From Armillaria gallica (Eukaryota; Basidiomycota; Agaricomycetes; Agaricales; Physalacriaceae), in contig JBANDB010000003.1 of assembly GCA_037576215.1 (NCBI GenBank), positions 496,001 through 560,000 on the forward strand: a DNA stretch of 64,000 nt. The letters run 5' to 3'. The notes beneath the pieces were generated by a model, which saw only the letters and a program-made list of their open reading frames with translations, ran no database searches and was not told the origin of the DNA. Each line of letters starts with the position of its first letter. Position 1 is the first letter of the stretch. This document shows positions 46,440 through 57,404 of this stretch, piece by piece. The position numbers were made by a program, and so were the translations under genes.

Positions 46440-47312
46440 CAAACCAAATATGTACCAGTCATCTCCTCATACACCTCCCCTAGTCGAGACATCGGTTCTT
46501 TACGGTGGTTGGGGGGATTAAATACCAGGAGACAAGCACTATGTTGCGGTCATCTCGTCGTTCTCCCGCTTCCAAACGACAACGTTTACCCACATTAATT
46601 AGGCATCGCTGCCACATGAAGTGCGAGCGGCACTCTCATTCCTTCCACTGCACCGGTCTTGACTGCGTAAAGGAGGTCACGGCGTCCGGACCTCACGACA
46701 GCCTTAGCTCACTTGTGCTATATCACACGGATGTCGTCGGAATTCTGGAACGTAGCTAACAATCTGTACCGCGTATAACGAATCTAACCGTCCATCCCTC
46801 AGCCCTCCCGCATGAACTCTTGTTGAATGATGCGTCTTCCTTTCCTTCCCTGAAGAATGTCCATACTCTCGACGTGCCGCTATACAACATGGCGGACGGA
46901 TGCCATCTGCGAGACGTGCTCAGTGAAAGACTTTGTACTCTCAGAAACCTCATTGTAGTGCATATGCGAGGAAACGTCGGTTGTAAGTGCATGACCATTC
47001 CTTCTGTCATCATCACTCATGATATATCCTCTTTAGTGTTGACCGCTGTCGACTCCTCTCATCACCTTCCAGCCTCAGGGTTACGAATCGTCACCATTCA
47101 TAGACGGGATCACCGTACTAGTGCCGATGGCACCGTCGACCGACGCCTACTCGATTGGTGGTGAACTTGAGCGTATCACTTTCTATGTCACGTTGGTGAT
47201 GAATATGGGTGATTGCACCCAGTGGAAAGGTTTGGATGGCCTTTTGTCCACCCGAAGGTTTCCTTGCTTTGATGGCGGTCGCCTATGTGGGAGACGGATT
47301 CAGACCTCGTGA
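46440..47312 (+). pseudogene. F-box-like pseudogene, module 5
   Basis: The N-terminal F-box is deleted. Recognisable pieces in changing frames are VTASGPHDSLSSLVLYHTDV (46675-46730), LLNDASSFPSLKNVHTLDV (46815-46880), LRDVLSERLCTLRNLIVVHM, GLRIVTIHRRDHRTSADGTV, and ERITFYVTLVMNMGDCTQW (47168-47225). The family intron is still visible (GTAAGTGC at 46982 to CTCTTTAG near 47036). A deletion after LLDWW and several stops break the gene. Confidence 0.75.
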
Positions 47313-47499
47313 AACACGTCATTCAAAGCCGGTTCCCTGACGTTCGATGGATACGGGTCAAAGAGGTTGATCTTCTGTCGTATGTCAGACATCTGTGGCA
47401 TACTAATGCTGGTCTTTTCAGATGTAGATTCTGCATAGAGTTCCTCTGTCACAGGCCTAGTCGCTACAAAGAACTGATAGGTATAAGCAGCACTCGTAA

Positions 47500-47760
47500 T
47501 TGACTTTCGGCGTCTTTGAAAATAGTTTCAGCCACAGGTTCTGCGTTCTCCTTTCCTCTTTTGAACTACCACGGGAACCTCCCTTGGACGTCTCGGAGAT
47601 GTGGGAGTGGTTTCCTCCTAGAAAGGGACGACACGATGGAAAACCTGGTTATACCATATACTGGCAGTCGCGTTGGCCAGATATCCCAGTTTCTACCGAC
47701 GGGATATCTAGGGACTTTCACGACGACATCAATACATTTGTCCAGCCACGTCAATTAGCA
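47500..47760 (+). pseudogene. H1-family remnant, module 5
   Basis: The N-terminal exon only: LPREPPLDVSEMWEWFPPRK and GYTIYWQSRWPDIPVS correspond to CPLDDSEISEPFPPRK and the following segment of H1. The remainder is missing. It follows the F-box-like pseudogene on the same strand, preserving the module order. Confidence 0.55.
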
Positions 47761-47769
47761 TGGCACCAC

Positions 47770-48213
47770 TTCTAGCTGTCAAAATTGGCGCGCAAGCGGT
47801 GTACTGTGGACACTTCGCCGTGAATTTTGATATCCCTGACGCGTGCCGGGCAAGCCTTCCTATTGTTAGTGTTCTTAGAAGACCACTACTATTTCTTGTT
47901 TCTAGCCCCATTCAGGAGCATCGTTAAAAGGAGAAGTGAACGGACAAATGCCGCGAGACCAAGCTGCACCTGATCCAAAAGTTCTTCCCGTTCCCATTGC
48001 ATCTATTTCACTTCCCTTTCTCGGGCTGCGTCCCTTCCTGATATGTGTCTTTAAAATTTCAAGGTGCATTCATTCATATGGCGCCAGCTTTTGTAATAAG
48101 TATATGATGCCGTGAAGGGCCAAGGCGGAATATTTCACCGTGCGATGGACTGAAATTTAAATGCTTTATAATGGACGCGCTTATTTGAGTAAATACTCCC
48201 CCTTCCCTCACAG
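47770..48213 (+). promoter_or_regulatory. Upstream region of oxidase copy 1
   Basis: The part from about 47885 matches 52600-52890 and 55230-55490 upstream of copies 2 and 3. Copy 1 alone has an extra stretch with TTTATAATGG (48168-48177) about 40 bp before the start, which may act as a TATA element. Confidence 0.45.
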
Positions 48214-49453
48214 ATGCTTCCTACCACCGCACTTCTACTGGGTCTAACGGGAACCGCGCTAGGTTTTCACCCGTGTCAGCGTATTGCAGATAAAGTTTCG
48301 TCTGCGACAGATGTTTACTATTCTGGTCAGTATGAAGCCACCTCCTCCCGCGATGTTTGACTGACATCCGGTAGGATCCTCGTCATACGTAGCGGACAAT
48401 GAGCATTACGCGACGTCAAGCTCGCAAGCCTCAAAATGTAGTGTGGAACCTGGGTCTGCTGAAGATGTCGGCATCGTCGTTCGTACTATCACCTTTCTGC
48501 TCGTGTTTGGCGCTCATTCGTGTCATTCTAGCTAGGTATTTTGGGCAAGACGAAAACAGCATTTGGTGTACGTGCCATTTAAGCGGCGCCCTTTTACCTA
48601 TACCTGAATGACGCCTTCCACTAGGTCAAAGGCGGCGGACATGCTACGAACCAAGGCTTCTCTTCAACGACCGGTGTCCAGATCGCCATGACGCGATTCA
48701 ACGAAGTCACGTACGACTCTGCGACACAGACGGCGGTGATTGGTGCTGGTAACATTTGGGAAGATGTTTACGAGATATTGGATGCTCAGGGTGTCAACAT
48801 TGTCGGCGGGAGGGTAACGGGAATCGGTGTGGCTGGTCTCACTCTCGGAGGTGGTATGTATGATGATTATACTTCAACGATCTACTGTTTGAGTGGATAT
48901 TTATCTGCAGGGTATTCATGGCTGAGCAACCAATATGGTCTGGCTCTTGATAATGTGGTCGCATATGAGCTGGTAGTACCTAATGATACTGCGGTGACTG
49001 TAACGGAAGGGAGTGATCCAGATCTTTTCTTTTCACTCAAGGTACGTGCTCTTCTCCCGGGTATTCATTCTTGTTATAAGTTTATTGTAACAGGGTGGTG
49101 GCAACAACTATGGTATTGTTACTCGGTTTACCTTGAAGACATACCCGCAGGGTGCTGTTTGGGTACTTGCGATCTTGAAATTTTGGTAGCGATGACTGAC
49201 TAAGATATGTAGGGCGGATTTGCCGCATATAATGCAAACTATATATCCGCGTTCACTGCAGCATCCGTCAAATTTTGCTCAGAGGTGACTGACCCCAAAG
49301 CTGGGATGATCATAGAATATGGATACACCAGTGGTCAGGTACTTCAAGTTTACATCGTCTCTCACTGTCCGAATTTGCGAGTCCTAAATCACGTTATCAC
49401 TAGGAATACATTTCCACTCAGATGTTCTATGACGGCCCTATCCCTCCAGATGG

Positions 49454-49464
49454 CATCTTTGATG
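49454..49464. repeat. Target-site duplication, left (CATCTTTGATG)
   Basis: The 11-bp sequence CATCTTTGATG directly abuts the left end of the inserted element and recurs directly after its right end (50848-50858). The uninterrupted copies 2 and 3 have one such site only (ATCTTTGACG, ATCTTTAACG). Confidence 0.85.
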
Positions 49465-50847
49465 GGCACGGTGAATTTCGCGTTTGCGTGATGCGTTGGT
49501 GCGTTCGGTGCGTTCGCGTTAAATCGAGATGCGTTTGCGTTATTGCGTGTGCGTGTGCGTTAATGCGTTTGTGTGTGCGTTATTGTGCATGCGTTGGAAG
49601 AAATGCGTTGATGCGTTTGATGCGTGTGCGTGCGTGACAGACGTGCGTTTTCTTGGATTTTCTTGCGTTTCTTGTCGTTTTGGTTTCTGTGCATGGCCAG
49701 CTGTGGCCTGTCAGCAACTAACATGGGATAATAGCACGTAGCCCTGATGGCGTGGGATAAGGACACGGATCAGAGGTCTTCAGCGATCTCTGTACCCGAT
49801 GTTAAATTTTCATTAACGATACTCGTATACCTGCAGGTATCATTTCATTCATTCTTTTGATAACAACCGATGTCTTTTGTATCCAAGAACGGCAGAAAGA
49901 ACTACTTGATTCTGAATTAACTCACGCTAGCATTGGAAATTTGTATGTTCTTGCTATCATTGTTTTTCATGCTCATTCTTAATGTTTTGCACCAGGTCTT
50001 GATTACTTTATTGAAATAAAGTCTTTGTTTTAACTTACTTTGTGCCTGTTTCTATGTCAAGTCTGACAATAAAAGCAGCTCTGCCTGAAGGATTAATTTT
50101 GTATCTATCTCCTCGCTCTTTGTCTCCTCGCACGTGTTGTTTCCCTCATCTACATGCTGGTCAGTTAGCGCTTCCCTCTACCCTCACTGCCGCAAGCTTA
50201 GTGTCTTTGACAGAAGAACCTTGCACGCACATTAGCCAGGTGGCTACTCGAGCCTGATGCTCAAGTCCCCACGCAACATTGTACTGACCAAAGCAAAGTT
50301 CTCAATAAACGCGACACTCAACCAGGATCGGCACGTACGGAGCCGATGTCTCTCGTGAATCTGGATGGGCTCATCTTGGTTGAATGCAAAACGCACCTGT
50401 CACATATGTGTCACAGTCACATGCGCGGATGCGTTCTATTTTGAACGCATGCGTTTTTTGTCCTAACGCATGCGTTGTATCCAATGACGCATGCGTTTCA
50501 TTTCCCAACGCATGCGTGAAGACCTGCGAGATGTGCGTTCAAATTTTAGTTAATATGCGAGATGCGTTCCGACTTAATCATTGATTGTGTTTTACAGCAC
50601 GACATACAGAGCATTCTCTAAGGTACGGATACACGCCACAAGCATCAATGTTACTTATAATGTGAGTTACGGTACAGATACATGATTGTGGATAGCCTGG
50701 GATAGCCAATGATGCCTTCGTGGGAGGTTAACGGTGATAATGGTCTAAACCCAAACGCACCGAAACGCACCAAACGCATACTACCCTAACGCACCAAACG
50801 CAACAAAACGCAAAAACGCATCACGCAAACGCGAAATTCTCCCGGCC
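49465..50847. mobile_element. Non-autonomous TIR transposon (MULE-like), 1383 bp
   Basis: The ends are inverted repeats: the left end begins GGCACGGTGAATTT and the complement of the right end begins GGCCGGGAGAATTT. They include a perfect 25-bp match (49473-49497 with 50815-50839), and the similarity extends to about 48 bp. An 11-bp target duplication flanks it. Subterminal zones are packed with TGCGTT/TGCGTG on the left (49481-49680) and AACGCA on the right (50754-50830), so the arms are mirror images. No reading frame resembles a transposase, so it must be mobilised in trans. The long TIR, subterminal repeats and 9-11-bp duplication suit Mutator-like elements better than hAT (8 bp) or Tc1 (TA). 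Confidence 0.85.
50445..50517. repeat. Four ACGCATGCGT palindromes at exact 21-bp spacing
   Basis: The 10-bp palindrome ACGCATGCGT starts at 50445, 50466, 50487 and 50508, with unrelated 11-bp spacers (TTTTGTCCTA-like, TGTATCCAATG, TTCATTTCCCA). Spacing of exactly 21 bp is two helical turns, placing all sites on one face of the DNA. The core contains the same GCGT unit as the subterminal repeats. Confidence 0.8.
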
Positions 50848-51520
50848 CATCTTTGATGATTTCCTAGCCATACCCGCCTTGGCCCTGGATGTTACGACCC
50901 GTTCCTTCTTTGACCTCATCAATGGTACAGTTCCAATCATAGATGCTTCGACTGGATATCGGTGCGGTTTGTTTACTTCCAGATATCTATTAGGATTACT
51001 AACGGCTTACGCTAACTAGGACCGTATACAACCATATCCCCACACTCGAGTACTCTGCGTCTAACATTGAGGACGTCCTTGATGAACTCAACGTCGGTCT
51101 GCGTCCTTCTTTCGCCCTGGAAATACTCTGATTCTCTTTCCTTAGTACTGGGGCCCCACGTTATCCGCACATGGAGCATTTTACATCGGCTATGCTATCG
51201 AACCCTTCCTTCCAAGCCTTTTGACTCACGCTCCCACGGGCTCGTCTGCGTACCCTGGCTCTCGGGATCATGTCGCCTTTCCTACTAATGTCAACTTGCA
51301 GTGGTTGTCAGAGAGTGAAGACAGTGTCTTTCATGATGCTGCGAGGCAGACGGTGGAAAGGCTTAGTGCGGAGGGTGAATCGATATACCCGAATTACGCG
51401 ATTTATAGTACTCCTGTGGTGGATATGTTCGGCGAGGAGGGGGTGAAGAAGATGGAGGCTACGAGGCAGAGGGTGGATCCCCACGGTGTCATGATGTTGA
51501 CGGGAGGGTTTAAAGTATAG

Positions 51521-52892
51521 TAACGGAGACAAGTTTGTTTTCAGGCTGACCTAAGTGTCTTCATTCGTCTAGCATTGGACCGCAGATACTAGGCTTTCTC
51601 ATTGCGGCTGATGTTCGCCGTGTATCTCTGCTGTAAGAGGATTACTATAACTCCCGCTTGCGTTGAACTTCTATTCCCACAAACGGGGGGTGGCGCACGA
51701 CAAACCATCAAAACGTTCACTTTAACAATACTTTCGACTTATACCAAGGGCCAGCTCGACAAATAATAATTGACGGAACAACTAGAATCATGTTCCCACT
51801 GGCAAGCATCGAGCGATCTGGGCTGGCGAATGCTCTTATCCTCGCCTTGATTTTCTCGTTATCAGAGCTGGTACTTAGGCGACATTAACCAACGGGTAGT
51901 GATACAATTTTGTTGAGGCCAGAACTCTTTCAGAATGGCTGGGTTTGGCTATAATAGCAAGGAGCCTACTCTGACATAGAGGATAATCATTTCCGTCGAA
52001 AATGTCATCGCCCGCCGTCGTTGATGAGGAAGTTTTCTGCTGTATGCAGTTTAGTTCCTCGAATCAACCCTTGCTTTACGCTGCTCGACTCGTCCTTCTG
52101 GACAAAGAAACACGGAGCTGTCGAGATGATCCGGGGGGATTCATCCCATGAGGCATCGTAGTGAACTGTAACCGTACACCGTAGTGCTTGAATAACGCAA
52201 TATACTGCTCAACCCGACGGCTTTGAAAAGGAATAGGCTTACAGCACCGGGGTAAAATATCCAAGCCATGACAAGCATTCGCTTCTCACAAGATCTCTAT
52301 GTAATCACTGTAATGATACGCCCACGAAAATGCAATGCTCGCGGTGCATCGTCAACCAATAAATGATCGCTTCCCTTTACCATACCTGAATCTCTCGCGT
52401 GGCAGCTAGGTAAAATTTGGGTAAAAAGTTCACTGGAAATTACTACCGTCCTTCATAGCACTGGTTGCCGAGCATGTTAGCGGAAAGCCAATAAGAGGTT
52501 CTGTGAGGCCACAAAACGATTTATTGTAGAAAGCGAGTACAACTCGGACCGACCCGAATTTTTGCACGCCCATAGCGTGCCAACTTGCAAGCCTTTTGAA
52601 AACAAATATCTCTTGTTATTAGCCCAATTGAAGACCCCCTTTAAAAGGAGAAGTAAACGATCAGATGCGCGAGGCCAAGCCGTGCTTGTTCTGAAAACTC
52701 TTCCTCAGGCTGTTCCCGCTGCATCTATTTTACTGACCTTTCTCGGGCCGGGCCGCTCCGAGTCGCTGATATGTATCTTTAGAATTTCAAGGTGCAACCA
52801 TTCATATGGGCGTCAGCAGGTGATGCCGTGAACCGGGCGGAGGTTGAAGCTGAAGTCTTTTGAGTACGTACTCCCCACTCCACTCCTACCAT
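51521..52892. other. Spacer between oxidase copies 1 and 2
   Basis: No gene is seen. 51530-52480 matches 57410-58390 downstream of copy 3, and 52500-52892 matches the upstream regions of the other copies, so the spacer is part of the tandem unit. Confidence 0.6.
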
Positions 52893-54799
52893 ATGCTTCC
52901 TACCACCGCACTTCTACTGGGTCTAACAGGAACCACAATAGGTTTTCGCGCGTGTCAACTAATTGCGAATAAAGTTTCATCTGCGACAGATGTTTACTAT
53001 CCCGGTTAGTAACAAGCCAGCTCCTTGCGTTATGCTTGACTGACATCCTGTAGGATCCTCGTCATACATAGCGGACAACGAGCATTACGCAACGTCAAGC
53101 TTGCAAGTCTCAAAATGTAGTGTGGAACCTGGGTCTGCTGATGATGTGGGCATCATTGTTCGTGCTTTCATCTTTTTGTTCGCGCTTCTTGGTGCTCATT
53201 CGTGTCATTCTAGCTAGGTATCTTGGGCAAGACGAAGACGCCATTTGGTGTACGTGCCATTTGAGCGGTCCCCTTGTGATGAATCACGATGCCTGAACGC
53301 CGCCTTTAGATCAAAGGCGGCGGACATGCTACGAACCAAGGCTTCTCTTCAACGATCGGTGTCCAGATTGCTATGACGCGCTTTAATGAAATCACATACG
53401 ACTCTGCGACACAGACGGCGGTGATTGGTGCTGGTAACATTTGGGACGATGTTTACGAGACATTGGATGCTCAGGGTGTCAACGTTGTCGGCGGGAGGGT
53501 AACGGGGATCGGTGTGGCGGGTTTTACTCTCGGTGGTGGTACGTATGATGATGATACTTCAACGATCTATTTCCTGAATAGATGCCCATCTGAAGGGTAT
53601 TCGTGGCTGAGCAATCAGTACGGTCTGGCTGTTGATAATGTGGTCGCATATGAGCTGGTAGTGCCTAATGGTACTGCGGTGACCGTAACGGAAGGCAGCG
53701 ATCCAGATCTTTTCTTTTCACTCAAGGTACGTGCTCTTCTCCCGGGTATTGATTCTTCTTATGAAATCGGTGTCAAAGGGTGGCGGCAACAACTATGGTA
53801 TTGTTACTCGGTTTACCTTGAAGACACACCAGCAGGGTGCGGTTTGGGTATGTGCGATCTTGAAATTTTGGTAGCGATGACTGACTAGTAGAGTCTGTAG
53901 GGTGGATTAGCCGCATATAATGCAAGCTATATATCCGCGTTCACTGCAGCGGCTGTCAAATTTTGCTCAGAGGTGACTGACCCCAAAGCTGGGATGATTA
54001 TAGTATATGGATACACCAGTGGTCAGGTACTTCCCATTGTCTCCCGCTGTCCGAATCCGCGAGTCCTCAACCACGTTATCAAAAGGTCATCCTTTCCACC
54101 CAGATGTTCTACGACGGCCCTGACCCCCCAGATGAGATCTTTGACGATTTCCTAGCCATACCCGCCTTGGCCCTGGACGCTGTGACTCGTTCCTTCTTCG
54201 ACCTCATCAACTCTACGGTTCCAGCCATAAATGCTTCGACCGGATATCGGTGCGGTTTGTTTACCTCTGGACGCGCATTGACGGCTTACGCTGACTAGGA
54301 CTGTATACAATCATATCCCCACACTCAAGTACTCTACGTCTAGCATCGAGGGCGTCATTGATGAACTCAACGTCAGGCCGCGTCCTTCTTCTGACCTGAA
54401 AATAATCTGATTCTCGTTCCTTAGTTCTGGGGCCCCGTGCTATCCGCACACGGAGCGTTTTACGTCGACTATGCTATCGAACCCTTCCTTCCAAGCCTTC
54501 TGACTCACGCTCCTGTGGGCTCCTCTGCGTACCCTGGCTCGCGGGATCATGTCGCCTTTCCTACTAACGTCAACTTGCAGTGGTTGTCGGAGAGTGAGGA
54601 TGATGTATTTCATGATGCTGCGAGACAGACTACGGAGAGGCTTAGGGCGGAGGGTGAACCGATGTACCCGAATTATGCGATTTATGACACTCCTGTGGCG
54701 GATATGTTCGGTGAGGAGGGGGTGAAGAGGATGGAGGCTACGAGGCAGAGGGTGGATCCCCACGGTGTCATGATGTTGACGGGAGGGTTTAAAGTATAG
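52893..54799 (+). CDS. FAD-linked BBE-like oxidase, copy 2 (intact)
   Basis: Exons 52893-53004, 53054-53161, 53218-53249, 53310-53538, 53596-53726, 53779-53847, 53901-54026, 54104-54249, 54299-54371 and 54425-54799 encode 466 residues. Signal peptide (MLPTTALLLGLTGTTIG); FAD-binding PCMH domain with GIKGGGHATNQGFSSTIG, the His being the expected 8-alpha FAD attachment site; GNIWDDVYETLDAQGV; GGRVTGIGVAGFTLGGG, lacking the Cys of bicovalent members; NQYGLAVDNVVAYELVVPNG; GGGNNYGIVTRF. The BBE domain ends RVDPHGVMMLTGGFKV. Family members oxidise sugars, alcohols or secondary metabolites using O2 and are often secreted. The substrate is not deducible. Nine introns of 48-77 nt keep the same positions in all four copies. 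Confidence 0.93.
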
Positions 54800-55491
54800 T
54801 GACGGAGGCCAGTTTGTTTTCAGGCTGACCCAAGTGTCTTTATTCGTCTAGCATTGAACCGCAGATACTGGGCTTTCTCATTGCGGCTGAGTTCGCCGTG
54901 TATCTCTGCTGTCAAAGATTAATACAACTCCCGCTTGCGTTGAATTTCTATCCCCACAAATGGGGGGTAGCGCACGACAAACATGCAATGCTCGCGGTAC
55001 GTCGTCAACAAATAAATGATCGCTTCCCTTTACCATACCTGAATCTCTCGCATGGCAGCTAAGTAAAAAGTTCACCGGAAATTACCATCTTCATAGCACT
55101 GGTTGCTGAGCATGTTAGCGGAAAAGATCAAAACAAGGTTTTGTAGGGCCACAAAATGGTTTATTGTAGACGGCGAGTACAACTCGGACCGGCCCGAATT
55201 TTTATACGCCCATAGCGTGCCAAGCAAAACAACTATTTCTTGTTCCTAGCCCAAGTTAAGACCCTCTTTAAAAGAAGAAGTAAACGATCAGATACGCGAG
55301 GCCTGCTCCAAAAACTCTTCCCGTTCCCGCTGCGTCTATTCTACTGTCCTTTCTCGAGCCGGGCCGCTCGCTGATATGTATCTTTAGAATTTCAAGGTGC
55401 AATTATTCATATGGGCGTCAGCAGGTGATGCCGTGAACCGGGCGGAGGTTGAAGTCTTTCGAGTACGTACTCCCCACTCCACTCCTACCAT
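54800..55491. other. Spacer between oxidase copies 2 and 3, with internal deletion
   Basis: Matches the other spacers but lacks about 630 bp: GCGCACGACAAAC (54971-54983) is joined directly to ATGCAATGCTCGCGG, whereas in the spacer after copy 1 these lie at about 51690 and 52330. The minimal promoter before copy 3 remains. Confidence 0.65.
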
Positions 55492-57404
55492 ATGCTTCCT
55501 ACCACCGCACTTCTGCTGGGTCTAACAGGGACCACAATAGGTTTTCACACGTGTCAACGAATTGCGGATAAAGTTTCATCTGCTACAGATGTTTACTATC
55601 CCGGTTAATATCAGGCCACCTCCTCCCGTAATGCTTAACTGACATCTTCTAGGATCCTCGTCATACATAGCGGATAACGAGCATTACGCGACGTCAAGCT
55701 CACAAGTCTCAAAATGTAGTGTGGAACCTGGGTCTGCTGAAGATGTCGGCATTATCGTTCGTACTATCATCTTTTTGCTTGTGCTTCTTGGCGCTCATTC
55801 GTGTCATTCTAGCTAGGTATTTTGGGCAAGACGAAGACTGCATTTGGTGTACGTGCCATTTGAGCGGTCCCCTTTTGACGAATCACGGTGCCTGAACGCC
55901 GCCTTTAGATCAAAGGCGGCGGACATGCTACGAACCCAGGCTTCTCTTCAACGACCGGTGTCCAGATCGCCATGACGCGCTTTAACGAAATCACATACGA
56001 CCCTGCGACAAAGACGGCGGTGATTGGTGCTGGTAACATTTGGGACGATGTGTACGAGATATTGGATGCTCAGGGTGTCAACGTTGTCGGCGGGAGAGTA
56101 ACGGGAATCGGTGTGGCGGGTTTTACTCTCGGCGGTGGTACGTATGCAGTGATTATACTTCAAGGATATGTTTTCTGAAATTCTGAGTGGATGTCCATCT
56201 GAAGGGTATTCGTGGCTGAGCAATCAGTACGGTCTGGCTCTTGATAATGTGGTCGCATATGAGCTGGTAGTGCCTAATGGTACTGCAGTGACTGTAACGG
56301 AAGGGAGTGATCCAGATCTTTTCTTTTCACTCAAGGTACGTGCTCTTCTCCCGGGTATTGATTCTTCTAATGGAATTGGTGTAAAAGGGTGGCGGCAACA
56401 ACTATGGTATCGTTACTCGGTTTACCTTGAAGACACACCAGCAGGGTGCTGTTTGGGTACGTGCGCTTTGAAATTTTGGTAGCGATGGCTGACTAGTATC
56501 TGTAGGGTGGATTAGCCTCATATAATGCAAGCTATATACCCGCGTTCACTGCAGCGACCGTCAAATTTTGCTCAGAGGTGACTGACCCCAAAGCTGGGAT
56601 GATCATAGTATATGGATATACCAGTGGTCAGGTATCTCACATTGTCTCCAACTGTCCGAATTTGCGAGTCCTCAACCACATTATCGATAGGTCATCCTTT
56701 CCACTCAGATGTTCTACGATGGCCCTGACCCCCCAGATGGGATCTTTAACGATTTCCTCGCCATACCCGCTTTTGCCCAGGACGTTACGACTCGTTCCTT
56801 CTCTGAACTCATCAACTCTACGGTTCCAACCATAAATGCTTCGACCGGATATCGGTGCGGTTTGTTTACTTCCGGACACTCACTGACCGCTTACGCTGAC
56901 TAGGACTGTATACAATCATATCCCCACACTCGAGTACTCTGCGTCTAACATTGAGGCCGTCATCGATGAAGTCAACGTCAGGCCGCATCCCTCTTCTGAC
57001 TTGGAAATGCTCTGACTCTCGTTTCTTAGTTCTGGGGCCCCGTGCTATCCACACACGGACCAAACGTCGTCGCCTACTCTATGGAACCCTTCCTTCCGAA
57101 CCTCCTGACTCACGCTCCCGCGGGCTCCTCTGCGTACCCGAGCTCACGAGATCATGTCGCCTTTCCTACTAACGTCAACTTGCTGTGGTTGTCGGAGAGT
57201 GAGGACGATACGTTTCATGATGCTGCGAGGCAGACGGCAGAGAGGCTTAGGGCGGAGGGTGAATCAATATACCCGAATTATGCGTTATATGGTACTCCTG
57301 TTGTGGATATGTTCGGTGAGGAGGGGGTGAAGAGGATGGAGGCTATGAGGGAGAGGGTGGATCCCCACGGTGTCATGATGTTGACGGGAGGGTTTAAAGT
57401 ATAG
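55492..57404 (+). CDS. FAD-linked BBE-like oxidase, copy 3 (intact)
   Basis: Same ten-exon structure and motifs as copy 2: signal peptide MLPTTALLLGLTGTTIG, GIKGGGHATNPGFSSTTG, GNIWDDVYEILDAQGV, NQYGLALDNVVAYELVVPNG and MFYDGPDPPDGIFNDFLA. The last exon runs from about 57030 with LTHAPAGSSAYPSSRDHVAF and ends RVDPHGVMMLTGGFKV. All introns end in AG with in-frame phases. It differs from copy 2 by scattered substitutions (for example SMEPFLPNL for AIEPFLPSL and MRERVDPHG for TRQRVDPHG), so the duplication is recent but not immediate. Confidence 0.93.

Larger units (their letters stand above)
48214..51520 (+). pseudogene. FAD-linked BBE-like oxidase, copy 1, interrupted by a transposon
   Basis: Ten exons as in copy 2, with signal peptide MLPTTALLLGLTGTALG. 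The FAD-binding PCMH domain has VKGGGHATNQGFSSTTG (covalent-FAD His), GNIWEDVYEILDAQGV, WLSNQYGLALDNVVAYEL and GGGNNYGIVTRFTLKT. The BBE tail has YPNYAIYSTPVVDMFGEE and RVDPHGVMMLTGGFKV. All splice sites and frames are intact except that exon 8 (from 49422) is split after GIFD by a 1383-bp insertion (49465-50847). The inferred enzyme is a secreted VAO-family oxidase of unknown substrate. The position of the second covalent-FAD Cys in bicovalent members reads GGRVTGIG, with no Cys, so single His linkage is expected. It is classed as a pseudogene unless the insertion is spliced out. Confidence 0.85.

Noticed and set aside
49285..49491. Short frames between oxidase exons as separate small genes
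   Set aside because: They are exons of the BBE-like genes extended into introns. Correct splicing merges them into one protein.
49481..50830. TGCGTT/AACGCA arrays as a microsatellite or CRISPR-like array
   Set aside because: Units are irregularly spaced, in mirror orientation, and bounded exactly by inverted ends and a target duplication. They are transposon subterminal repeats.
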